DNA of 5,924 nt from Actinomycetota bacterium (GCA_005883255.1 VAXS01000147.1:1-5924); one strand, 5' to 3'; shown: positions 1 through 5,772, counted from the first letter of the stretch. Made by a program: numbers and translations. Notes: generated by a model from the sequence alone, not told the origin.

Positions 1-735
1 GTTGTCGCGCAGGTCGAGGACGATTCCCCGGGCCCCGCGCTGGCGCAGGCGGTCCACTGCCGCGCGCACCTCGCCGTGCGCGCCCACGGTGAACCCGGAG
101 AGGGACACGTCGCCGAGCTTGACTCCGTGCACGGTGCGCAGGCTGGACTCGACCGAGGGCGCGTTGACCTTGGCCCGCAGCAGTCGCAGCGTCCGCCGCT
201 TGCCCGCGGTCTGCACGGTGAGCGTGACCGGGGTCCCCGGGCGCCCGCGGATGAGCCCGCTGCTGACGTCGGCGGGCAGCCCCGCCAGCGAGCGGCCGCC
301 CACGGCCACCACCAGGTCGCCGGGCCGGATCCCGCCCCGGGCGGCCGGGGCGCCGGGGAACACCCGGGTGACCCCCAGGCCCTGGCGCGCCTGGCTGACC
401 TCCATCCCCACGCCGGAGAACTCGCCGTGCGAGCTCTGCTGGAAGCGGCCGTAGTCCGAGGGGCTGAGGTAGTTGGAGAAGCGATCGTCCAGCCGTCGCA
501 CCGCGCCGCCGATCGAGTTGTCCACCAGCCGGCCCAGGTCGACCTTGCGGTAGTAGTCGTCGTGGATGATCTGCAGCGCCTGGTCGAGCGTGGCGGTGTG
601 GTCGTCCACGAACGCGTCGCGCAGCGGTCCCGGCAGGCTCGAGGGGTGACCGCCCCACCAGATCCCCAGCACGAGCACGACCGGGAGCAGGCCGGCCAGC
701 AGGATCGTGAGTCGCTTGAGGGTGCGTCGGGGCAT
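1..735 (-). CDS. S41-family C-terminal processing protease (CtpA/CtpB-like), N-terminal part, cut by window edge
   Basis: The first 245 residues of a membrane-anchored serine protease are present. The start is ATG at 733-735, with a GAGGTGG ribosome site (746-752) 10 bases upstream. Residues about 8-27 are one hydrophobic segment after a basic N-terminus (MPRRTLKR), giving a signal anchor that places the protease outside the membrane. Residues about 40-100 match the helical N-terminal region of the family (ALQIIHDDYYRKVD, DDRFSNYLSPSDYGRF). Residues about 104-188 form a PDZ domain (FSGVGMEV, FPGAPAARGGIRPGDLVVAV). The read ends at GIVLDLRDN, where the family continues with PGG; the catalytic Ser and Lys therefore lie outside the window. 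The gene begins 70 bases after ftsX on the same strand. Bacillus subtilis ctpB is likewise beside ftsEX, so an envelope or division substrate is plausible. Family assignment is firm; the exact substrate is unknown. Confidence 0.93.
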   Translation of the reverse strand, partial: MPRRTLKRLTILLAGLLPVVLVLGIWWGGHPSSLPGPLRDAFVDDHTATLDQALQIIHDDYYRKVDLGRLVDNSIGGAVRRLDDRFSNYLSPSDYGRFQQSSHGEFSGVGMEVSQARQGLGVTRVFPGAPAARGGIRPGDLVVAVGGRSLAGLPADVSSGLIRGRPGTPVTLTVQTAGKRRTLRLLRAKVNAPSVESSLRTVHGVKLGDVSLSGFTVGAHGEVRAAVDRLRQRGARGIVLDLRDN

Positions 736-805
736 GCGTACGGCGCCACCTCGGGCGCCGCCCGGACAGCCTAGCGAGCGGCCCGCGCCGGCTCGCCGGG
801 CGGCG

Positions 806-1699
806 TCAGACCCGCAGGAAGCGCCGCAGCGAGATGCCCGATCCCAGCGCCGAGACGCCGATGCTGGCCAGGATCAGCACCACGACCAGCAGGCCGAAGT
901 TGATGGTCTCGGGCGCGGTGAGCAGGGAGAAGTCGGCCTGGAGCGGATCGATGAGCGCGATCTTGCCCACGGTGAGCAGCAGGATCGCCAGCACCCCGCC
1001 CAGCGCCCCCACGATCACGCCCTCGATCACGAACGGCCAGCGGATGAACCAGTCGGTGGCTCCCACCAGCTTCATGACCTCGACCTCGCGCCGGCGGGCG
1101 AACAGCGAGAGCCGGATCGTGTTGGAGATCAGGAGGATCGAGGCGGTGATGAGCAGGATCGCCAGCATCGCGGTGATCAGCTTCACCACGCGCGTGGCCG
1201 ACAGGATCTTGTTGGTCTCGTCGCGGCGGTTGCGGACCGTCTCGATCGCCGGGTCGATCGGTCGTCGCCCGCCGCCGGCCACGGTGGGCGCCAGCACGTC
1301 GCGCAGGTGGTTGATCTGGCCGGCGTTGGTGGGCGTGACCCGGAAGGTGTCGGGCAGCGGGTTGACGCCCAGCAGCTGGTAGGCCTCGGGGTTGCGCTTG
1401 CGCTCCGCGGCGTAGGCGCGGGCCTTGGACACGTACTGCACGCGCTTGACGCCCGGCGTGCGCTGGATCTCGCCCTGCACCCGCTGCGCGTCGGCCCCGG
1501 TGGCGTCGGTCTTGAGGTAGACGTCCAGCAGCAGGCGTCCCCGCACCTCGTTGGCCGCCCCGGTGGTGGCCTGGACGATCGGGATGAACACGCCCAGCAC
1601 CAGCATCGTCACCAGGACGGTGGCCATGGCCGCGAAGCTCGGCATCGCGGTGCGGCGAAGCGCGCGCATCGCCTCGCGCAGGAAGAAGCCGAACTTCAT
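806..1699 (-). CDS. ftsX: Cell division protein FtsX (permease-like membrane subunit of FtsEX)
   Basis: This complete 297-residue protein is of normal FtsX length. FtsX is the membrane partner of the FtsE ATPase; it carries no transport substrate but passes ATP-driven changes to extracellular peptidoglycan hydrolases or their adaptors. Hydrophobic segments lie at about 20-42, 172-193, 222-248 and 268-288, the four-helix FtsX layout. The large extracellular loop (about 44-170) between helices 1 and 2 includes VYLKTDATGADAQRVQGEI and the TPGVKRVQYVSKARA strand typical of this domain. The cytoplasmic link ARRREVEVMKLVGATDWFIR (201-220) is the family hallmark that contacts FtsE. The ATG (1697-1699) overlaps the ftsE stop in an ATGA arrangement, and no Shine-Dalgarno precedes it, so translation is probably coupled to ftsE. 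The loop contains a Gly/Arg/Pro stretch (AGGGRRPIDP, 141-150) that may be lineage-specific. Confidence 0.96.
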   Translation of the reverse strand: MKFGFFLREAMRALRRTAMPSFAAMATVLVTMLVLGVFIPIVQATTGAANEVRGRLLLDVYLKTDATGADAQRVQGEIQRTPGVKRVQYVSKARAYAAERKRNPEAYQLLGVNPLPDTFRVTPTNAGQINHLRDVLAPTVAGGGRRPIDPAIETVRNRRDETNKILSATRVVKLITAMLAILLITASILLISNTIRLSLFARRREVEVMKLVGATDWFIRWPFVIEGVIVGALGGVLAILLLTVGKIALIDPLQADFSLLTAPETINFGLLVVVLILASIGVSALGSGISLRRFLRV

Positions 1700-2586
1700 C
1701 GCGGGCGGTCGGGCGCGCGCGGGCGGGTCCGGGGCGCCGCCGGGTCGAGGTCGGGATCGGCCACGGCGCCGCGCATCCGCGCCGCGAACTCGCGCGTGGT
1801 CTCGTCGCGGGCGTACAGGCCGGCGGCCTCGTCGCGGACGATCCGGCCCTCGGACAGCTCGATCACGCGCCGGCGCATCTTGTCCACCATCGCGTGGTCG
1901 TGGGTGGCGACCAGGACGGTGGTCCCTGTGCGGTTGATGCGGTACAGCAGCTGCATGATCCCGATCGACGTCTCGGGGTCGAGGTTGCCCGTGGGCTCGT
2001 CGCAGAGGAGCAGCGGCGGGTGGTTGACGAACGCGCGCGCGATCGACACGCGCTGCTGCTCGCCTCCCGACAGCTGGTCGGGGTAGTTGTGCAGCTTGGT
2101 GGCCAGGCCGGTGAGCCGCAGGATGTCGGGGACCTTGTCGCGGATCTGGCGCCGGCTCCCGCCGGTGACCTGGAGGGCGTAGGCGACGTTGTCGTACACC
2201 GTCCGGTTGGGCAGCAGCTTGAAGTCCTGCCAGACCACCCCGATGTTGCGCCGGTAGTAGGGGACCTTGCGGCGGCCGATCTCCGCCAGGTCGCGGCCCG
2301 CCACGCGAATCCCGCCGGCGGACGGCTCGAGCTCGCGGATCAGGAGCCGCATCACCGTGGACTTGCCCGAGCCGGTGTGGCCCACCAGGAACACGAACTC
2401 GCCCCGGTCGACGGCGAAGGTCGCCTGGTCGAGCGCCACGTCGCCGCCCTCGTACACCTTCGAGACGCCCCGGAACTCGAGCACCGGCGTGCCCACGCCG
2501 CCGCCCGGCTGCGGGCGCTTCGGCGTGGTGGCAGCCCGATTGGGAGCCTCCCGGCGGAACCTGTGCTGGCGCTCGGGGTCGGCCAT
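1696..2586 (-). CDS. ftsE: Cell division ATP-binding protein FtsE (ABC ATPase)
   Basis: This is the cytoplasmic ATPase that drives FtsX. All ABC motifs are intact, numbered from the ATG at 2584-2586 (296 residues): Walker A GHTGSGKST (69-77), Q-loop WQDFKLL (Gln120), signature LSGGEQQR (172-179), Walker B LLLCDEP (192-198), D-loop GNLDP (200-204) and H-loop His229. VSKVYEGG near residue 41 and FKLLPNRTVYDNVAYAL are typical of FtsE. The ABC core only starts near residue 35, and after about residue 255 there is a Pro/Arg/Asp-rich tail, so the protein is longer than the usual ~230 residues. Start choice: the ATG has GGTAGGGTG nine bases upstream. A GTG at 2596-2598 would add four residues but lacks spacing for a ribosome site. 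A GTG at 2494-2496 would give a more usual N-terminus. Confidence 0.96.
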   Translation of the reverse strand: MADPERQHRFRREAPNRAATTPKRPQPGGGVGTPVLEFRGVSKVYEGGDVALDQATFAVDRGEFVFLVGHTGSGKSTVMRLLIRELEPSAGGIRVAGRDLAEIGRRKVPYYRRNIGVVWQDFKLLPNRTVYDNVAYALQVTGGSRRQIRDKVPDILRLTGLATKLHNYPDQLSGGEQQRVSIARAFVNHPPLLLCDEPTGNLDPETSIGIMQLLYRINRTGTTVLVATHDHAMVDKMRRRVIELSEGRIVRDEAAGLYARDETTREFAARMRGAVADPDLDPAAPRTRPRAPDRPR

Positions 2587-2680
2587 GCGGGCGGGCACCC
2601 TACCGAGTTGTCCGGAGAGATGTCGTGTTTGCAGGCGGTTTGCAAGCGTTCGTGCAGCCCCCGGTAGCCTGGGAGGGGTA
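2587..2680. promoter_or_regulatory. Divergent intergenic control region between ftsE and the M16 protease gene
   Basis: These 94 bases should carry the promoters of both divergent units. Seen directly: two adjacent 11-base units, TTTGCAGGCGG (2628-2638) and TTTGCAAGCGT (2639-2649), differing at two positions and spaced by one helical turn. The palindrome TTGCAA (2640-2645) lies in the second unit and could act as a -35-like element on either strand. On the plus strand TAGCCT (2665-2670) fits the actinobacterial -10 pattern TAnnnT, but the gap from TTGCAA is 19 bases, which is long. The -10 lies only 10 bases before the protease ATG. I see no convincing -10 on the minus strand. The regulatory role is inference; the repeat is plain in the sequence. 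Confidence 0.5.
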
Positions 2681-3934
2681 ATGGCCTCGGTCGCGACGAC
2701 GGCGCTTCAGAACGGGCTCCCCCTCCACCGGGTGGGGCTCGAGGGCACGCGCGCGGTCACCGTGCTGGTCGGGTTCGACGCCGGCGCGCGGACCGAGCGC
2801 CCCGACGAGAACGGGATGGCCCACTTCCTGGAGCACCTGGTGTTCAAGGGCGGGGAGAGGTACGCGACGTACCGCGACGTCAACGAGACCGCCGAGCGCC
2901 TGGGCGCCCAGCTCAACGCCTACACCAGCCACGACCTGGTGGCGTTCCACGTCACCGTGCGCGCGGAGTCGGCGCTGGAGGCGGCCGACCTGCTCACCGA
3001 CTTCGTGGGCCGCCCGCGCCTGGACGCCGAGGAGCTCGACCGCGAGCGCGGCGTGGTGATCCAGGAGATCGCCCGGGCCAACGACCAGCCCTCCACCGTG
3101 GCCGAGCACCTGATCGACCGGGCCGCGTTCGGCGAGCACCCGCTAGGGCGCTCGGTACTGGGTCCCGAGGAGCACCTGCGGACGTTCACCCGCGACGCCA
3201 TCGTCGCCTTCCGGCAGCGGCGCTGGGCGGGCGCGCGGGGCGGCGCGTTCGTCGTGGGCAACCTGGACGCCGTGCCGGCGGATGGCGCGCTGGACGAGCT
3301 GTTCGAGCGCTTCCCCGCCCTGCCGCCGCCGGAGACCTACGACCCCGCGCCGCCGCTGCGGCCCCGGACGCTGGTCGAGGAGCGCGACTCCAACCAGTCG
3401 CACCTGCGGCTGTCCTACCGGCCCACGGTCGACGTGCACGACCGCCGCCAGCGCGCCGCACTGACGGTCTACGCCACCCTGCTGGGCGGGTCGATGGGCT
3501 CGCGGCTGTTCGACGAGATCCGCGAGCAGCGGGGCCTGGCCTACCAGGTCTACGCGTTCGACCACGCCTTCGCCGACACGCCGATCCTCCAGCTCTCCGC
3601 CGGGCTGGACTCGTCCAAGTCCGTCGAGGCGTTCGGCCGGATGGGCGAGATCGTGGACGAGCTGCGCCGCGAGGGGCCGCGCCCGGAGGAGGTGGAGCGG
3701 GCGCGCGCGTACGCCGCCGGGCGGATGGTCCTGGCCTTCGAGAACACCAACGCCGTGGCCCGCCACGCGGCGTCGCAGCGGATCGTCCACGACGAGCCGA
3801 TCGACCCTGACGGGGCGATCGCCGCGCTGGACGCCACCACCTTCGACGAGGTCGCCGAGGTGGCCCGGGGCGTATCCGTCGAGCGCTCCGTGGCCGTGGT
3901 CGGGCCGCACGCGCCGGAGGAGTTCGCGAGCTGA
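2681..3934 (+). CDS. M16-family zinc metalloprotease (insulinase/processing-peptidase type)
   Basis: This complete 417-residue protein matches the single-chain bacterial M16 length (about 410-430), as in Bacillus MlpA/YmxG-like and mitochondrial processing-peptidase-like enzymes. The inverted zinc motif HFLEH is at 48-52: His48 and His52 bind zinc and Glu51 is the general base. The distal zinc ligand is probably Glu129 in ERGVVIQEI, 77 residues after His52. The second half holds the inactive-fold domain with the RGLAY..Y segment (284-290), conserved for substrate binding. There is no signal peptide, so it is probably cytoplasmic and acts on peptides or unfolded proteins. The start is the ATG at 2681. 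GGGAGGGG (2671-2678) sits only two bases before it, and a -10-like TAGCCT lies 10 bases before it, so the mRNA may be almost leaderless. The stop overlaps the next gene. The physiological substrate cannot be read from the sequence. Confidence 0.95.
   Translation: MASVATTALQNGLPLHRVGLEGTRAVTVLVGFDAGARTERPDENGMAHFLEHLVFKGGERYATYRDVNETAERLGAQLNAYTSHDLVAFHVTVRAESALEAADLLTDFVGRPRLDAEELDRERGVVIQEIARANDQPSTVAEHLIDRAAFGEHPLGRSVLGPEEHLRTFTRDAIVAFRQRRWAGARGGAFVVGNLDAVPADGALDELFERFPALPPPETYDPAPPLRPRTLVEERDSNQSHLRLSYRPTVDVHDRRQRAALTVYATLLGGSMGSRLFDEIREQRGLAYQVYAFDHAFADTPILQLSAGLDSSKSVEAFGRMGEIVDELRREGPRPEEVERARAYAAGRMVLAFENTNAVARHAASQRIVHDEPIDPDGAIAALDATTFDEVAEVARGVSVERSVAVVGPHAPEEFAS
3916..3922 (+). promoter_or_regulatory. 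Shine-Dalgarno GGAGGAG supporting a CTG start at 3931
   Basis: GGAGGAG lies inside the last codons of the M16 gene, eight bases before CTG at 3931-3933, which is near-ideal spacing. The nearest canonical start in the next frame, GTG at 3982, has no ribosome site at usable distance. A second GGAGGAGG (3939-3946) lies 14 bases before another CTG at 3961. The same bases also encode Pro-Glu-Glu in the protease, so chance cannot be excluded. Confidence 0.5.
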
Positions 3935-4260
3935 GCCCGGAGGAGGGCGCCCGGAACGAGCTGCGCCGCTACGCGCGGCGGGTGGCGGACCGGTGGCCGG
4001 TGGAGCGGGTGCACGTCGGCGGCAGGCGAATCACCGGCGCCGGCGACGGGCCCGAGTACCTGGTGGTGGTCGTCTCGGCGGGCTTCGACGGCGTCCCCTG
4101 GCTGGAGCGGGTCCGCCAGGCGCAGGCGCTGTGGGACGCGGCGGAGCTGGGCGCGCCGGCCGAGGTCCACTGCTACACGCCGGTGGAGGCCGAGCGCAAG
4201 CGGGCCACGGTGCCGGCGGTGCGCCAGGCGGTCGAGGAGGGCCTCGAGCTGGAAGCGTGA
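3931..4260 (+). CDS. Small protein resembling a minimal nucleotidyltransferase with lost catalytic residues
   Basis: If it starts at CTG 3931 the product has 109 residues; from GTG 3982 it has 92. CTG is preferred because GGAGGAG lies eight bases upstream, the start overlaps the protease TGA (CTGA), and the extra residues form a basic amphipathic helix (RNELRRYARRVADRW) like the first helix of the family. The chain follows the plan of minimal (MNT/Pol-beta-fold) nucleotidyltransferases: strand VERVHVGGRR (24-33) where they have FGSR, strand PEYLVVVVS (41-49) where they have SDIDLLVVS, then FDGVPWLERVRQAQALWD (52-69), and an ending EVHCYTPVEAERKRATV..AVRQAVEEGLEL like the familiar CYTPEEFER..REALEEG. 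The Gly-Ser is Gly-Gly and both Asp of Asp-x-Asp are gone; the third acidic position may be Glu78. I infer a non-catalytic derivative, probably co-transcribed with the protease. The family call comes from pattern memory without an alignment, so it is moderate. Confidence 0.7.
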   Translation: MSPEEGARNELRRYARRVADRWPVERVHVGGRRITGAGDGPEYLVVVVSAGFDGVPWLERVRQAQALWDAAELGAPAEVHCYTPVEAERKRATVPAVRQAVEEGLELEA

Positions 4261-4261
4261 C

Positions 4262-4289
4262 CTTCCACGGACTGGCTCGTCCGTGGAAG
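4262..4289 (+). terminator. Strong hairpin after the M16 / nucleotidyltransferase-like unit
   Basis: A perfect 11-bp inverted repeat, CTTCCACGGAC (4262-4272) and GTCCGTGGAAG (4279-4289), encloses a six-base loop (TGGCTC). It begins one base after the stop codon of the preceding gene. No T-run follows (TAGAGCGG), so it is not a classical intrinsic terminator, although T-poor hairpins are common at gene ends in high-GC actinobacteria. Its right arm overlaps the proposed -35 of the sigma-factor promoter, so it may instead, or also, affect that gene. Confidence 0.6.
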
Positions 4290-4310
4290 TAGAGCGGCTG
4301 TTGCGGCGTC
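4285..4310 (+). promoter_or_regulatory. Possible ECF-type promoter upstream of the sigma factor gene
   Basis: GGAAGT (4285-4290), 16 bases, then CGTC (4307-4310) resembles the ECF consensus GGAAC-N16/17-CGTC. A transcript starting about 7-9 bases later would have a leader of roughly 20 bases before GTG 4338. It would contain AAGGGA (4317-4321 region), placed rather far upstream as a ribosome site. This layout would suit autoregulation by the encoded sigma factor. The match is imperfect, and GC-rich DNA yields such motifs by chance. Confidence 0.35.
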
Positions 4311-4337
4311 CAGGGAAGGGACGCCGATACCTGTCAC

Positions 4338-5624
4338 GTGAGCTCCGTCGTCTCCACCACGCTGCTGCGCACGCAGTCGGACGCCCGGCTGTCCACGCTG
4401 GCCGCCAAGGGCCAGGAACGGGCCTTCGAGGCCATCGTGGAGCGCTACCGCAAGGTCCTGCACCGTTGCTGCCGGCGGGTCCTGCCCGAGGCGCGGGCCG
4501 AGGACGCGGTCCAGCAGACGTTCCTCAACGCCTGGACGGCCCTGCAGGCCGGGACCGACGTGCAGGATCTCCGGGCCTGGCTGTACCGGATCGCGCGCAA
4601 CGTCGCCCTGGACAGCGCCAGGAAGGCGGGCTACGACTACGACGAGCTCACCGACTCGCTGCGGCTGGCGCACGGGGTCGACGTGGACCTGGAGCGCCGC
4701 GCGGTGATCCGCGAGACGCTGACCGGCGTGGCCGCGCTGCCGGCCAACCAGCGGGAGGCGCTCCTGCGCACCGCGGTGGACGGGCACAGCCGGGCCGCGA
4801 TCGCCCGCGACCTCGACGTCAGCGAGGGCGCTGTGCGCCAGCTGGTGCACCGGGCGCGGACGACGCTGCGGGCGGCCGCCACCGTGGTGACGCCGCTCCC
4901 GTTCGCCTCCTGGGCCGCGGCGATGGGAGGCGCCCCCGACGCGCCGGCCGTCACGCAGCGCATCGCGGAGCTGGCGGGCGGCGCGGGCTCGGCGGGCGGC
5001 GCGGGCGTGCTGCTCAAGGCGGGGACGGCGTTCGTGGCCGCCGGCGCCCTGGCGGTGGGGCCGCCGGGCACCGCGCTGCGCAACGCCGTGCGCCCGGCCA
5101 GCGCGGCGGGCACGCCCGCCGGGGGCGGCGGCGGGGCGAGCACCGGCGACGCCGGGGCCGGCGACCGGCAGGGAGAGGACGCCGGGGGCCGGGGCCATGG
5201 ATACGGTCGCGAGGGCGCTCAGGGAGACGGGCCTCGCGGCCACGGTCCCGCGAGCGCCCGGCCCGACCGCGCGGGCGAGCACGGCGCGGGCCTGACGATC
5301 GGCACCGACCTTGGCGGCATGTCCGGCGAGTCCGATGGCGGCTCGGGGTCGAGCGGCGGGTCCGGCTCGCACGACGCACTGACCTCGGGGTCGGGCACGT
5401 CGGGATCGCACGACGGCGGGTCGGGCACCAGCGGGTCGGGCACCAGCGGGGGTGGCTCCGGGACGTCGGGCTCGAGCGACGGCGGCTCCACCACCACCAG
5501 CACCTTGAGCACAACCACCACGAGCTCCAGCGACGGCGGCCACGACGGTGCGATGACGACGACGTCGGGCCCGCTCACCACCACCACCACCACCACGACC
5601 ACCAGCAGCGACGGCCACCACTAG
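4338..5624 (+). CDS. ECF-type RNA polymerase sigma factor with C-terminal possible membrane segment and Gly/Ser/Thr-rich tail
   Basis: The 428-residue product is about twice the usual ECF sigma length. Residues about 24-96 are sigma2 (AFEAIVERYRKVLHRCC, EDAVQQTFLNAWTAL, DLRAWLYRIARNVALDSARK). Residues about 130-178 are sigma4 (LPANQREALLR, helix-turn-helix AAIARDLDVSEGAVRQLVHRAR). Both look functional, so it should bind core polymerase and choose promoters. After a linker, residues about 223-247 (GVLLKAGTAFVAAGALAV..) form a weakly hydrophobic stretch that could cross the membrane. Residues about 255-428 are low complexity: Gly/Ala, then an Arg-containing Gly/Asp/His part, then Gly-Ser-Thr repeats with SHD and GGHDG islands, ending in nine Thr and SSDGHH. 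The first canonical start in frame is GTG 4338, after an in-frame TAG at 4290-4292. No strong ribosome site is near it. No separate anti-sigma gene lies beside it in the window, so the tail may hold the sigma domains at the membrane (inference). Confidence 0.92.
   Translation: MSSVVSTTLLRTQSDARLSTLAAKGQERAFEAIVERYRKVLHRCCRRVLPEARAEDAVQQTFLNAWTALQAGTDVQDLRAWLYRIARNVALDSARKAGYDYDELTDSLRLAHGVDVDLERRAVIRETLTGVAALPANQREALLRTAVDGHSRAAIARDLDVSEGAVRQLVHRARTTLRAAATVVTPLPFASWAAAMGGAPDAPAVTQRIAELAGGAGSAGGAGVLLKAGTAFVAAGALAVGPPGTALRNAVRPASAAGTPAGGGGGASTGDAGAGDRQGEDAGGRGHGYGREGAQGDGPRGHGPASARPDRAGEHGAGLTIGTDLGGMSGESDGGSGSSGGSGSHDALTSGSGTSGSHDGGSGTSGSGTSGGGSGTSGSSDGGSTTTSTLSTTTTSSSDGGHDGAMTTTSGPLTTTTTTTTTSSDGHH
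5418..5447 (+). repeat. Tandem 15-base repeat in the sigma-factor tail
   Basis: GGGTCGGGCACCAGC occurs twice back to back (5418-5432 and 5433-5447), in frame and coding for Gly-Ser-Gly-Thr-Ser units. Looser copies of the same Ser/Gly coding theme surround it (about 5337-5470). Such exact DNA repeats can expand or contract by slippage without shifting the frame. Confidence 0.8.
5577..5603 (+). repeat. ACC trinucleotide tract coding for poly-threonine
   Basis: Nine threonine codons lie in a row: six ACC, one ACG (5595-5597), then two ACC. They encode residues 414-422 of the sigma-factor tail, seven codons before the stop. Shorter ACC/ACG clusters occur upstream (about 5489-5522 and 5554-5563). 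As a trinucleotide tract, slippage would change tail length without a frameshift. Confidence 0.85.
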
Positions 5625-5698
5625 CGAGCCGCGTCCACTTCCTTGCCGGTCCTGTGCACCCGGCTGGACGTTTGGTCGATACGGATTGCGAGCCGCGT
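5624..5698 (+). repeat. Direct repeat pair GCGAGCCGCGT in the gap after the sigma gene
   Basis: GCGAGCCGCGT is at 5624-5634, beginning at the last base of the sigma stop codon, and again at 5688-5698, 64 bases later. The 148-base gap (5625-5772) has no other gene that I can see. It contains a small GC-rich inverted repeat near 5703-5716 and no clear promoter for the downstream gene. The pair could be a protein-binding site or chance in GC-rich DNA. Confidence 0.4.
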
Positions 5699-5762
5699 GA
5701 CCCCCGCCCCGGCGGGTCGTCTCAGCGGGTGGAAGGGGCCACGGCCCAGGTGCTGATCGAAC

Positions 5763-5767
5763 AGGAG
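5763..5767 (+). promoter_or_regulatory. Ribosome binding site AGGAG for the secreted protein gene
   Basis: AGGAG lies five bases before ATG 5773. This is the best-spaced canonical ribosome site among the plus-strand genes, and it supports the start of the gene that is cut off by the window end. Confidence 0.75.
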
Positions 5768-5772
5768 CCGGA

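Noticed and set aside
768..773. TAGGCT on the minus strand as a -10 for a separate Ctp protease promoter
   Set aside because: It fits TAnnnT, but I see no -35-like element 16-19 bases upstream. A six-base match alone is too weak to call.
707..2086. Long plus-strand open frame opposite ftsX and ftsE
   Set aside because: Its product is rich in Arg, Asp, His and Gln with no motif. It lies wholly opposite two clearly conserved genes, so it is a shadow caused by high GC.
2267..2680. In-frame upstream extension of the M16 protease
   Set aside because: The extension lies opposite the conserved ftsE coding region and shows no family similarity. The M16 domain begins normally from ATG 2681.
5219..5602. 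Minus-strand frame beginning with poly-valine, resembling a membrane segment
   Set aside because: It is the reverse complement of the threonine codon tract (ACC read backwards gives GGT, GTG or TGG by frame) and has no independent support.
5577..5603. ACC repeats as part of a CRISPR or mobile-element repeat
   Set aside because: This is a simple trinucleotide tract inside a coding frame, with no spacers, palindromic repeats or target-site duplications.
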